From Streptomyces sp. NBC_01237 (GTDB lineage: Bacteria; Actinomycetota; Actinomycetes; Streptomycetales; Streptomycetaceae): a stretch of 64,000 nucleotides of DNA. The DNA is taken from contig NZ_CP108508.1 of NCBI RefSeq assembly GCF_035917275.1, forward strand, positions 7,192,001-7,256,000, read 5' to 3'. Below the pieces are notes generated by a model, which saw only the letters and a list, made by a program, of their open reading frames with translations, did no database searches and was not told the DNA's origin. The position numbers and the translations under genes are program-made. Shown here in pieces: positions 50,436-58,926 of this stretch; the first letter of the stretch is position 1, and each line of letters opens with the position of its first letter.

Positions 50436-52097
50436 ATGAGTCAGCAGGGGGAGACGCCCGCCGCCCACGAGGACGACTGGTGGCGCGATCTGTACGACGA
50501 GGCCGCGCCGGACACCGGCCCGAGCAGCACGGCCGACAGTCTCGACGACCGCTTCGACTCCGTGTCGGACACGGTGACCTCAGCGGTGGTGCGCGGGGGC
50601 GACGGCGCCCCCGGGGCGGAAGCCCACCGGCCCCGGAGCCTGCCGTCGGAGCCGGAGCGGATTTTGGAGGTCGGGCCCGAGCCGGGCTTGGGGGTGGGGT
50701 CGACTCGGGAGCCGGATCCGGCTCCCGAGTCGGCTCCGGAGCCGGAGGTGCCGCCGACCCCCTTGCCGCCGCCGTCCGTGTCTCCGTCCCCCGCTCCGTC
50801 CCCTCCGCCCGCCACCGTGTCCTTCCGTGCACCCTGGGAGCCGCTGTCCGGGCCGTCGGAGCCGCGTACCTTCGCCGCTCCGCTGCCAACCCCACCCTCG
50901 CCACCGCAACCACGCCGGGCACCCGACGCCGTCGCGGACGTGGACGCCGACGAGCGGGCGCCGGCCGCCGTCCCCGCCCCTCGCCCCGTCGTCGGGTATC
51001 TCGGAGACCGGCCGCCGACCTACGACGCCGAACCCGCCGCCCTGCCCGTCTCCACGTCGCTCACCCTGGACGGGCTCGTCCCCGACACCGTGCTCGACGG
51101 CGCCCGGCACGGCACGTACACCCTGCGCGCCGCCTCCGTACGAGGGGACTCGGCGCGCTTCCGCGGCGAACCACGGCGTGATGCCCTGCTGACCGCCCGC
51201 TTCGGGACCGCCGACAACGCCCTCGTGCTCGTCGCGATGGCCAGCGGCGCCCGTGCCGCCGAAGGGGCACATCTCGCGGCGGCCGATGCCTGCCGCTGGA
51301 TCGCCGGCGCGGTCGGCCGCAGCCACGCACGACTCGCCGAGGACATAAGGGCCGGACGCCGAGGCGATCTGAAGTCCGGCCTCCACCGGCTCACCGACCG
51401 CACCTACGGAAAGCTGCGCGCCCGCGCCGCCGAACTGGGCCTCGAACCGGACGAGTACACCGCGGGGCTGCGCTGCCTGCTGCTCCCGGCCGACCCCGAG
51501 TGCCGGACCCGGGTCTTCTTCGGCGTCGGCGGCGGCGGGCTCTTCCGGCTGCGCGACGGCCTCTGGCACGACCTCGAACCCGTTGTCGGGGAGGCGGTGG
51601 CCACCCGAACCGCGAAGGACCCCCGAACCGCGAAGGACCCCGGAACCGCGGTGGACCCGAGAACCGCGGTGGCCACCCGAACCGCGGAAGACCCCAGGGC
51701 AGCAGCTGCGGCGGCCACCGGGACCGGGGTGGGGGCCTGGACGGCGGGAGACGGTACGCCGGGCGAGGAGAGCCGGGACGGCAACCGGCTGACCATGGAC
51801 CTCCGCATCACGACACCCCCGTCCCCGGCCGTGTCCCCGTATGCCGAGATCCCCCCGTCGCCGCGCTCCGAGCGATTCCGGTTCCGGGCGTCCGTGGCCC
51901 GCCCCCGGGACACGCTCCTGCTGTGCAGCAACGGGCTCGCCGAACCGATGCGCGGTGAGCCCGCGCTCGCCGCGGAGCTCGCGGAGCGCTGGGCGGACCC
52001 CGCGCCACCGGGGCTGCCCGCCTTCCTCGTGGACACCCAGCTCCGGATCAAGGGGTACGCCGACGACCGTACGAGCGCCGCCGTCTGGGAGGCGTAA
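50436..52097 (+). CDS. PP2C-like protein with long disordered regions, probably catalytically altered
   Basis: 553 aa. N-terminal acidic motif HEDDWWRDLYDE, a Pro/Glu-rich disordered part to about residue 190, then a PP2C-type fold (LRAASVRGDSARFRGEPRRDALLTARFG..NALVLVAMASGARAAEGAHLAAADACRWI..). The metal-binding DG motif expected in PP2C is replaced by ASGARAA, suggesting a pseudo-phosphatase. A block of RTAKDP/RTAVATRTAED repeats (51594-51720, 12-15-bp units) interrupts the domain. ATG 50436 was chosen from the N-terminal motif; no clear ribosome site. Function unknown; perhaps a signalling partner. Confidence 0.8.
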   Translation: MSQQGETPAAHEDDWWRDLYDEAAPDTGPSSTADSLDDRFDSVSDTVTSAVVRGGDGAPGAEAHRPRSLPSEPERILEVGPEPGLGVGSTREPDPAPESAPEPEVPPTPLPPPSVSPSPAPSPPPATVSFRAPWEPLSGPSEPRTFAAPLPTPPSPPQPRRAPDAVADVDADERAPAAVPAPRPVVGYLGDRPPTYDAEPAALPVSTSLTLDGLVPDTVLDGARHGTYTLRAASVRGDSARFRGEPRRDALLTARFGTADNALVLVAMASGARAAEGAHLAAADACRWIAGAVGRSHARLAEDIRAGRRGDLKSGLHRLTDRTYGKLRARAAELGLEPDEYTAGLRCLLLPADPECRTRVFFGVGGGGLFRLRDGLWHDLEPVVGEAVATRTAKDPRTAKDPGTAVDPRTAVATRTAEDPRAAAAAATGTGVGAWTAGDGTPGEESRDGNRLTMDLRITTPPSPAVSPYAEIPPSPRSERFRFRASVARPRDTLLLCSNGLAEPMRGEPALAAELAERWADPAPPGLPAFLVDTQLRIKGYADDRTSAAVWEA

Positions 52098-52208
52098 CCC
52101 CGCGGGCCGTGGGTTGATGGACTCCGGAGACCGTCCGGCCGAGGTTTCGGGCTCCGGAGTCCGGACAGCCGACAGTGCACGGAGCACAGGCAGAGAGGGT
52201 GCGCACCC

Positions 52209-53951
52209 ATGGCCAAGCAGAACGTTTCGGAGCAGTTCGTCGACATCCTCGTCAGGGCGGGCGTCAAGCGCATGTACGGCGTGGTCGGCGACAGCCTGAA
52301 CCCGGTGGTCGACGCCATCCGGCGTAACGCGGCCATCGACTGGATCCAGGTCAGGCACGAGGAGGTCGCCGCCTTCGCGGCCGGTGCGGAAGCCCAGATC
52401 ACCGGCAGCCTGGCCGCCTGCGCGGGATCGTGCGGCCCCGGCAATCTGCACCTCATCAACGGGCTCTACGACGCCCACCGCTCCATGGCCCCGGTACTCG
52501 CCCTGGCCTCGCACATCCCCTCCGGCGAGATCGGGCTCGGCTACTTCCAGGAGACCCATCCGGAGCTGCTCTTCCAGGAGTGCAGCCACTACAACGAGAT
52601 GATCTCCAACCCGCAGCAGATGCCGCGCCTTCTCCAGACGGCCATCCAGCACGCGATCGGCCGCGGCGGGGTCAGCGTCGTCTCGATGCCGGGTGACATC
52701 GCCTCGCAGCCCGCCCCCGAGAAGTCGATCGAACACGCCCTGGTCACCTCACGCCCGTCGGTACGCCCCGGGGACGAGGAGATCGAGAAGCTCTGCCGGA
52801 TGGTCGACGAGGCCAAACGGGTGACCCTGTTCTGCGGCAGCGGAACCGCCGGCGCGCACGCCGAGGTCATGGAGTTCGCGGAGCGGGTGAAGTCCCCGGT
52901 CGGCCACGCACTGCGCGGCAAGGAGTGGATCCAGTACGACAACCCGTACGACGTCGGCATGAGCGGGCTGCTCGGCTACGGCGCCGCCTACGAGGCGACC
53001 AACGAGTGCGACCTGCTGATCCTGCTCGGCACCGACTTCCCGTACAACGCCTTCCTCCCGGACGATGTGAAGATCGTCCAGGTCGATGTGCGTCCCGAAC
53101 ACCTGGGCCGGCGTTCCAAGCTCGATCTGGCGGTCTGGGGCGATGTGCGCGAGACGCTGCGCTGTCTGACGCCGAGGGTGAAGGCCAAGACCGACCGCAA
53201 GTTCCTCGACCGGATGCTGAAGAAGCACGCCGACGCGCTGGAGGGCGTGGTCAAGGCGTACACCCGCAAGGTCGACAAGCATGTGCCGATCCACCCGGAG
53301 TACGTCGCCTCGGTGCTGGACGAACTCGCGGACGACGACGCGGTGTTCACCGTCGATACCGGGATGTGCAATGTATGGGCCGCCCGCTATCTCTCGCCCA
53401 ACGGCAAGCGGCGGGTGATCGGTTCGTTCAGTCATGGTTCGATGGCCAACGCGCTGCCGCAGGCGATCGGCGCCCAGTTCGTCGACCGGAACCGGCAGGT
53501 CGTGTCGATGTCCGGCGACGGCGGATTCACCATGCTCATGGGCGACTTCCTCACCCTGGTCCAGTACGACCTGCCGGTGAAGGTCGTCCTCTTCAACAAC
53601 TCCTCCCTGGGCATGGTGGAGTTGGAGATGCTGGTGGCGGGTCTGCCATCGTTCGGCACGACGAACAAGAACCCGGACTTCGCCGCCGTCGCCCGCGCCG
53701 CCGGGGCGTACGGGGTGCGGGTGGAGAAGCCCAAACAGCTTGAAGGCGCCCTCAAGGACGCCTTCAAGCACAAGGGTCCCGCACTGGTCGACGTGGTCAC
53801 CGACCCGAACGCCCTGTCCATCCCGCCGAAGATCAGCGCGGACATGGTGACCGGCTTCGCGCTCTCCGCCAGCAAGATCGTGCTGGACGGGGGAGTGGGC
53901 CGGATGCTCCAGATGGCCCGCTCCAATCTGCGCAACGTCCCCCGCCCCTGA
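52209..53951 (+). CDS. poxB: pyruvate oxidase / pyruvate dehydrogenase (quinone) type enzyme
   Basis: 580-aa thiamin diphosphate enzyme. The N-terminal catalytic Glu is in QVRHEEVAAFAAGAEAQITG, the central FAD/CoA-like domain around FCGSGTAGAHAEVM, and the ThDP-Mg motif GDGGFTMLMGDF followed 27 residues later by NN. Converts pyruvate to acetate (or acetyl phosphate) and CO2, passing electrons to quinone. A membrane-binding C-terminal helix as in E. coli PoxB is not obvious. ATG 52209 with GAGAGGGTG upstream. Other ThDP enzymes (acetolactate synthase) fit less well. Confidence 0.92.
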   Translation: MAKQNVSEQFVDILVRAGVKRMYGVVGDSLNPVVDAIRRNAAIDWIQVRHEEVAAFAAGAEAQITGSLAACAGSCGPGNLHLINGLYDAHRSMAPVLALASHIPSGEIGLGYFQETHPELLFQECSHYNEMISNPQQMPRLLQTAIQHAIGRGGVSVVSMPGDIASQPAPEKSIEHALVTSRPSVRPGDEEIEKLCRMVDEAKRVTLFCGSGTAGAHAEVMEFAERVKSPVGHALRGKEWIQYDNPYDVGMSGLLGYGAAYEATNECDLLILLGTDFPYNAFLPDDVKIVQVDVRPEHLGRRSKLDLAVWGDVRETLRCLTPRVKAKTDRKFLDRMLKKHADALEGVVKAYTRKVDKHVPIHPEYVASVLDELADDDAVFTVDTGMCNVWAARYLSPNGKRRVIGSFSHGSMANALPQAIGAQFVDRNRQVVSMSGDGGFTMLMGDFLTLVQYDLPVKVVLFNNSSLGMVELEMLVAGLPSFGTTNKNPDFAAVARAAGAYGVRVEKPKQLEGALKDAFKHKGPALVDVVTDPNALSIPPKISADMVTGFALSASKIVLDGGVGRMLQMARSNLRNVPRP

Positions 53952-54027
53952 CCTCGCGGTGAGGGGCGAGGCAGGAGCGGGAGCCGGGCGGGACACGGGC
54001 CGGGCGCGGCCGAGGTGAGGGGCGCGC

Positions 54028-57000
54028 CTACGCCGGGGTCAGCCGCACCGTCAGGATCTGGAACGGCCGCAGCGCCAGGACGAGACCGTCCTCGTCGGTG
54101 TCCGCCGGGTGCAGCGGCCGTTCCAGCAGATCGGTGATCCGGGCCCCCACGACGGGGAATCCGACCCTGAGGCGGGTCTCGGCCCGGCCGCCGGCCGACT
54201 CGTAGAGCCGTACGATCACGTCCCCGCTGCGGTCCTCGGCCAGCTTCACGGACTCCACGGTCACCGCCGGATGCCCGGTGTCCACGAGCGACGGAACGGC
54301 CGGTGCCACGGCCGCGCGAAGCGGCAGATTGAGCGCGAGGCCCTCCCGTACCGCGTCGGTGACCTCGGCGCCGGGGGCCAGTGCGTACCGGAACCGGTGC
54401 GTGCCGAGGTCTGTTGCCGGGTCCGGACTGTGCGGAGCGCGGAGCAGTGTCAGCCGTACGGTCGTGCCGAGCCCGGACTCGTGGGGCGTCCTCGTCACGT
54501 CGTGGCCGTAGGTCGAGTCGTTGAGCAGTGCGATGCCGTACCCCGGCTCGGCGACCCGAAGCCAGCGGTGGGCGCAGATCTCGAAACGGGCCGCGTCCCA
54601 GCCCGTGTTGTCATGCGTCGCGCGATGGACATGGCCGAACTGGATCTCGGCGGTGGAACGTTCGGCGTGGACGTCCAACGGGAAGGCCGCCTTGAGAACC
54701 TTCTCGGACTCCTGCCAGTCCACCTCGGTCTCGATGTCGAGCTGCCGGCTTCCCGCGGCCAGCCGCAGCTCCTGAACGATCGTGGACTTCCCGAACGAAC
54801 GGACCACCCGGACCGCGGCCCGCAACGGCCCCTCCTCGATCAGGGAGACGGCGTCGGCGCCGGTCAGATCGGTACGGCTGTGCCGGTAGTGCCGGTCGAT
54901 GTCCCAGGCGTCCCACTGGTTGGGGTGGTCCGGGTGCAGCTGGAGGAGGTTGGCGCGCAGACCGGGGGCCAGGACCTCACGGCCCGCCACCAGGTCGCGC
55001 ACCGAGGCGACCAGACCGTCCCGGTCGACGGTGATCCGCAGCAGCCCGTTGTCCAGCACGATCCCGTCGTCCGCCGCCGCGTCGGCTGTGACCGCCGTGC
55101 CGGTCGTGGTCTCCGTGTCGGCCGTGGTCTCCGTGTCGGCCGTGACCGTCGTGATCCCCGCGTCGACCGAGCCGCCCGTGCCTGCCGGGACTGCCGTGGC
55201 CGCCGTGGCCGCTGTGACCGGGTGATCCGGAACGGCCGAGCCGTTCAGCAGCCCCGCACCCAGCCCCGGCGTCCGGGACAGCACCGCAGCGCGCCCTTCG
55301 CCCAGATCCTGCACATGGGCACCGGACGGCAGCACCCCGGCCGCCTCCGCGTCCAGCTCAATCACCTGACTCCGTTCGTACGGAGAGGAGTTGAGCGCCA
55401 CGAGTCCCTCCGCCGCACCGAGCGAGGTCACCGCATCGGCCACCAGGTCCGCCAGCTCGGAGCGGACCTCCTCATAGGTGTCGCGGGCCTCGCGGTGCAC
55501 CCAGGCGATCGACGAGCCGGGCAGGATGTCATGGAACTGATGCAGCAGGACGGTCTTCCACACCCGGTCCAGCGTCTCGTACGGATAGCGGTAGCCGGGG
55601 GTGCGCAGGGCCGCCGCCGTGGCCCACAACTCGGCCTCGCGCAGGAGATGTTCGCTGCGCCGGTTGCCCTGCTTGGTCTTGGCCTGGGTGGTGTACGTGG
55701 CCCGGTGCAACTCCAGGTACAGCTCACCCGACCAGACCGGCGCCTGCGCCCCGTACTCCTCCTCGGCCGCCGCGAAGAAGGCCGAAGGCTTCTCGATAGA
55801 CACCCGCGGTGAGCCCTCCAGGTCCCGGAGCCTGCGGGCCTTCTCCAGCATCTCGCGGGTGGGACCGCCGCCTCCGTCGCCCCACCCGAACGGCACCAGG
55901 GAGCGGGTGGCGCGCCCCTTCTCGGCGAAGTTCCGCTCCGCATGGGCGAGTTCACTCGCGTGGAACTGGGCGTTGTAGGTGTCGACCGGTGGGAAGTGGG
56001 TGAACACGCGCGTGCCGTCGATGCCCTCCCACCAGAAGGTGTGGTGCGGCATCTTGTTGTGCTGGTTCCACGACAGCTTCTGCGTGAGGAACCACCGCAC
56101 CCCGGCCAGCCGGGCCAGCTGAGGGAAGGCCGCCGTGTAGCCGAAGGAGTCCGGCAGCCAGATCTCCTCCGTTTCGACGCCCAGTTCCTCCTCGAAGAAC
56201 CTCTTGCCGTGCACGAGTTGCCGGGCAAGTGCCTCGCCGCCGGGCATGTTGGCGTCGGACTCCACCCACATCGAGCCGACCGGCGACCACTGCCCGTCCG
56301 CCACGGCCTGCTTGATCCGCTCCCAGATCAGCGGCTGGTGCTCCTTCACCCAGGCGTACTGCTGCGCCTGCGAACAGGCGAAGACGAGCTCCGGGTAGTC
56401 CTGGGCGAGTGCCGTGACATTGGCGAAGGTGCGGGACGCCTTGCGTACCGTCTCGCGCAGCGGCCACAGCCACGCCGAATCGATGTGCGCGTGCCCGGCG
56501 GCCGAGACACGGTGCGCGCTCGCCGCCGCGGGCCGGGACAGCGCCTCGGCCAGTTCGGCGCGGCCCGCCGCCGCAGTGCCCGCCACATCGTGCAGATCGA
56601 GGGCGTCGAGCATCCGCTCCAGCGCCCGCAGGATCTCGTGCCGCCTGGAGCGGTCGGCGGGCAGCTCCCGCGTCAGCTCGGACAGGACCTCGATGTCCAG
56701 GACGAGATGCCACACCTCCTCGTCGAGTACGGCGAGGTCCGCCGAGGCGAACCGGTACAGGGGCCGGTCCCCGGCCGTCAGTACGTCACCGAGCGGAGTC
56801 GGTGTGAAGCCGTGCTCCAGCACGGACGGATTGGCCGCCGCCTCCAGGAGCAGTGCGACCGGTTCACCGCCCGCCGCGGACGGGGCCACCGTGAGGTGGC
56901 GATTGCGCGGGTGGATGCCCTTGAGAGGGACACCCTCAAGGTCGTACAGCATGCCCTCCGCCTGGAACCCGGGGCCCTCGCCGGAGAACCCGGGGTCGAC

Positions 57001-57267
57001 AACCACCTCGACCCGGCGCCCCGCCCACTCGCCGGGCACCGCCCCTTCGAGCCGGAACCAGCTGGTGGACCAGGGCCTGCCCCACTCCGTGCCGGCGCTG
57101 AAGGGCTCGTACGTCCGGTCGAGGGCCTCGGTCACGGGCACGGGTTCGCCCGGGGCGTGCCAGACGGACAGGGCGAGCGGGGTACGGGCCGCGTACTGGG
57201 CGGGGCGGATGAACTGGTGGAGCGCGCGTTCGAGGCGGCCCTCCACCAGCGTGCGGTCGTCGTGCAT
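54028..57267 (-). CDS. alpha-mannosidase (GH38)
   Basis: 1079-aa glycoside hydrolase family 38 enzyme. The zinc-binding region is HAHIDSAWLWPLRE (about residue 258), and the nucleophile Asp is in WLPDSFGYTAAFPQL (about 372). A long beta-sandwich C-terminus follows. A low-complexity insert of Thr/Ala/Asp repeats (TADTETTADTETTTG, near residues 700-740) is encoded by short tandem DNA repeats. ATG 57267 has GGAGG 6 nt upstream. No signal peptide, so intracellular trimming of mannosides. Divergent from the hydroxyproline cluster across 136 bp. Confidence 0.93.
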   Translation of the reverse strand: MHDDRTLVEGRLERALHQFIRPAQYAARTPLALSVWHAPGEPVPVTEALDRTYEPFSAGTEWGRPWSTSWFRLEGAVPGEWAGRRVEVVVDPGFSGEGPGFQAEGMLYDLEGVPLKGIHPRNRHLTVAPSAAGGEPVALLLEAAANPSVLEHGFTPTPLGDVLTAGDRPLYRFASADLAVLDEEVWHLVLDIEVLSELTRELPADRSRRHEILRALERMLDALDLHDVAGTAAAGRAELAEALSRPAAASAHRVSAAGHAHIDSAWLWPLRETVRKASRTFANVTALAQDYPELVFACSQAQQYAWVKEHQPLIWERIKQAVADGQWSPVGSMWVESDANMPGGEALARQLVHGKRFFEEELGVETEEIWLPDSFGYTAAFPQLARLAGVRWFLTQKLSWNQHNKMPHHTFWWEGIDGTRVFTHFPPVDTYNAQFHASELAHAERNFAEKGRATRSLVPFGWGDGGGGPTREMLEKARRLRDLEGSPRVSIEKPSAFFAAAEEEYGAQAPVWSGELYLELHRATYTTQAKTKQGNRRSEHLLREAELWATAAALRTPGYRYPYETLDRVWKTVLLHQFHDILPGSSIAWVHREARDTYEEVRSELADLVADAVTSLGAAEGLVALNSSPYERSQVIELDAEAAGVLPSGAHVQDLGEGRAAVLSRTPGLGAGLLNGSAVPDHPVTAATAATAVPAGTGGSVDAGITTVTADTETTADTETTTGTAVTADAAADDGIVLDNGLLRITVDRDGLVASVRDLVAGREVLAPGLRANLLQLHPDHPNQWDAWDIDRHYRHSRTDLTGADAVSLIEEGPLRAAVRVVRSFGKSTIVQELRLAAGSRQLDIETEVDWQESEKVLKAAFPLDVHAERSTAEIQFGHVHRATHDNTGWDAARFEICAHRWLRVAEPGYGIALLNDSTYGHDVTRTPHESGLGTTVRLTLLRAPHSPDPATDLGTHRFRYALAPGAEVTDAVREGLALNLPLRAAVAPAVPSLVDTGHPAVTVESVKLAEDRSGDVIVRLYESAGGRAETRLRVGFPVVGARITDLLERPLHPADTDEDGLVLALRPFQILTVRLTPA

Positions 57268-57368
57268 CGGGTGCCTCCGGATCTGTGCGCGGAACGTCAC
57301 GCGTTCACATGCCCGGTGAGGACTTCCGATAGCCCGTGAATCCCGAAATCTCCCTGCTGCGCGCTCTC

Positions 57369-57399
57369 TTGGCACCCTCTGCGCAATGTGACATATTAC
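57369..57399 (+). promoter_or_regulatory. promoter and operator of the hydroxyproline cluster
   Basis: TTGGCA (57369-57374)-N17-CATATT (57392-57397), ending 6 nt before GTG 57404. A GTGACATATTAC element (57388-57399), a variant of GTGACATGTCAC, covers the -10 box, where a bound regulator would block transcription. Confidence 0.6.
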
Positions 57400-57403
57400 T
57401 GCC

Positions 57404-58588
57404 GTGTTCACGAGACAGCCCCTGGACGTCATCATCGTCGGTGCCGGCATCGTCGGTTCCGCCTGCGCTTACTACGCGGCCCGATCCGGTCTCTCCGTCG
57501 CTGTCGTCGACCGGGGACCGGTCGCCGGAGGAACCACCGGAGCCGGCGAGGGAAACCTCCTGGTCTCCGACAAGGTGCCCGGCGCGGAGCTGGATCTCGC
57601 GCTCCTGTCCGCCACGCTCTGGCGGGAGCTGGCCGACTCCTTACCGCCGGAGATCGAGTACGAGACCAAGGGCGGTCTGGTGGTGGCGGCCGGTGAGGAA
57701 TCCCTGGCGCAGCTGACCGCGACGGCGCGCGGCCAGCGGACGGCCGGCGTCGACGCGCGCCCGGTCACCGCGCCGGAAATGGCCGAGCTCGAACCGCACC
57801 TGGCCTCCGGGATGGCCGGCGGATTCCACTATCCGCAGGACGCGCAGGTCCAGCCTGCCCTTGCCGCGGCCCATCTGCTCGAAGCCGCCCGTGCCGAGGG
57901 GGCGCGGCTGTACACCGGTGAGGAGGTGACCGCCGTACTGACCGGACCCGGTGGCGCGGTACGCGGAGTGCGGACCGGTGGGCGCGAGCTGCACGCCCCC
58001 GCCGTCGTCAACGCCGCAGGGACCTGGGGCGGCGAACTGGCCGCCCTGGCCGGGGTCCGGCTGCCGGTCCTGCCGCGACGTGGGTTCGTCCTGGTCACCG
58101 AGCCGCTGCCGAGGCTGATCCGGCACAAGGTGTACGCGGCGGAGTACGTGTCCGACGTGTCCAGCGGGTCGGCGGCACTCCAGACCTCCGCCGTGGTCGA
58201 GGGAACCCCCTCCGGGCCGGTACTCATCGGCGCCAGCAGGGAACGCGTGGGGTTCGACCGGTCGTTGTCCGTCCCGGTGATCAGCCGGCTGGCCGCTCAG
58301 GCCGCCGCGCTCTTCCCCTTCCTGGCCGACGTCCGGGTACTGCGCGCCTACCACGGCTTCCGGCCGTATCTGCCCGACCACCTGCCCGCCATCGGCCAGG
58401 ACTCCCGCGCACCCGGCCTGTACCACGCCTGTGGACACGAGGGCGCGGGGATCGGTCTCGCCCCCGCCACCGGAAAGCTGGTCGTCGCGGCGATCCGGGG
58501 CGAGGAACCCGCCCTCGACCCAAGCCCGTTCAGCCCCGACCGGTTCGGCGCCCCTGAGTCATCTCCCAGTCGATCGGAGCCCTCGTGA
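57404..58588 (+). CDS. FAD-dependent oxidoreductase, D-hydroxyproline dehydrogenase beta subunit type
   Basis: 394-aa DAO-fold flavoprotein. FAD-binding IIVGAGIVGSACAYYAARSG at the N-terminus, GGTTGAGEGNLL, and a C-terminal GLYHACGHEGAGIGLAPATGKL. With the following two genes it matches the HcnABC/OoxAB-like heteromer that oxidises cis-4-hydroxy-D-proline to pyrroline-4-hydroxy-2-carboxylate. GTG 57404; probably leaderless. First gene of the cluster; its end overlaps the next gene (GTGA). Confidence 0.9.
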   Translation: MFTRQPLDVIIVGAGIVGSACAYYAARSGLSVAVVDRGPVAGGTTGAGEGNLLVSDKVPGAELDLALLSATLWRELADSLPPEIEYETKGGLVVAAGEESLAQLTATARGQRTAGVDARPVTAPEMAELEPHLASGMAGGFHYPQDAQVQPALAAAHLLEAARAEGARLYTGEEVTAVLTGPGGAVRGVRTGGRELHAPAVVNAAGTWGGELAALAGVRLPVLPRRGFVLVTEPLPRLIRHKVYAAEYVSDVSSGSAALQTSAVVEGTPSGPVLIGASRERVGFDRSLSVPVISRLAAQAAALFPFLADVRVLRAYHGFRPYLPDHLPAIGQDSRAPGLYHACGHEGAGIGLAPATGKLVVAAIRGEEPALDPSPFSPDRFGAPESSPSRSEPS

Positions 58589-58926
58589 AGCGCCTTCCCC
58601 GACGCCCGGCCGCCCGCACCCCCGCCGAACTGGCCGGTGCGGTGCCCGACCCGGAGTTCACGATCCTCATCGACTCCCGCCCCATTCCCGCACTGCCCGG
58701 CCAGACGATCGCCGCCGCCCTGTGGGGGGCGGGCATCCTGAGCTGGCGGACATCCCGTGTGAACGGCGTTCCGCGCGGCGCCTTCTGCGGAATCGGCTCG
58801 TGCTTCGAATGCCTGGCCACCGTGAACGGCCGCCCCAATCAGCGTGCTTGCCTGCTGCCCGCCGCACCCGGCGACGAGATCACCACACAGGAAGGGGACG
58901 GCCATGGGACGGGACTCACGAGGTGA
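58585..58926 (+). CDS. (2Fe-2S)-binding protein, D-hydroxyproline dehydrogenase gamma subunit type
   Basis: 113 aa. A plant-type ferredoxin-like fold with Cys in FCGIGSCFECLATVNG and the last ligand in QRAC (spacing C-x4-C-x2-C-x11-C). A partner of sarcosine oxidase/HcnA-type enzymes, it passes electrons between the flavin subunits. GTG 58585 overlaps the stop of the beta subunit by 4 bp and its end overlaps the alpha-subunit gene by 23 bp, so the three are made together. Confidence 0.92.
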   Translation: MKRLPRRPAARTPAELAGAVPDPEFTILIDSRPIPALPGQTIAAALWGAGILSWRTSRVNGVPRGAFCGIGSCFECLATVNGRPNQRACLLPAAPGDEITTQEGDGHGTGLTR

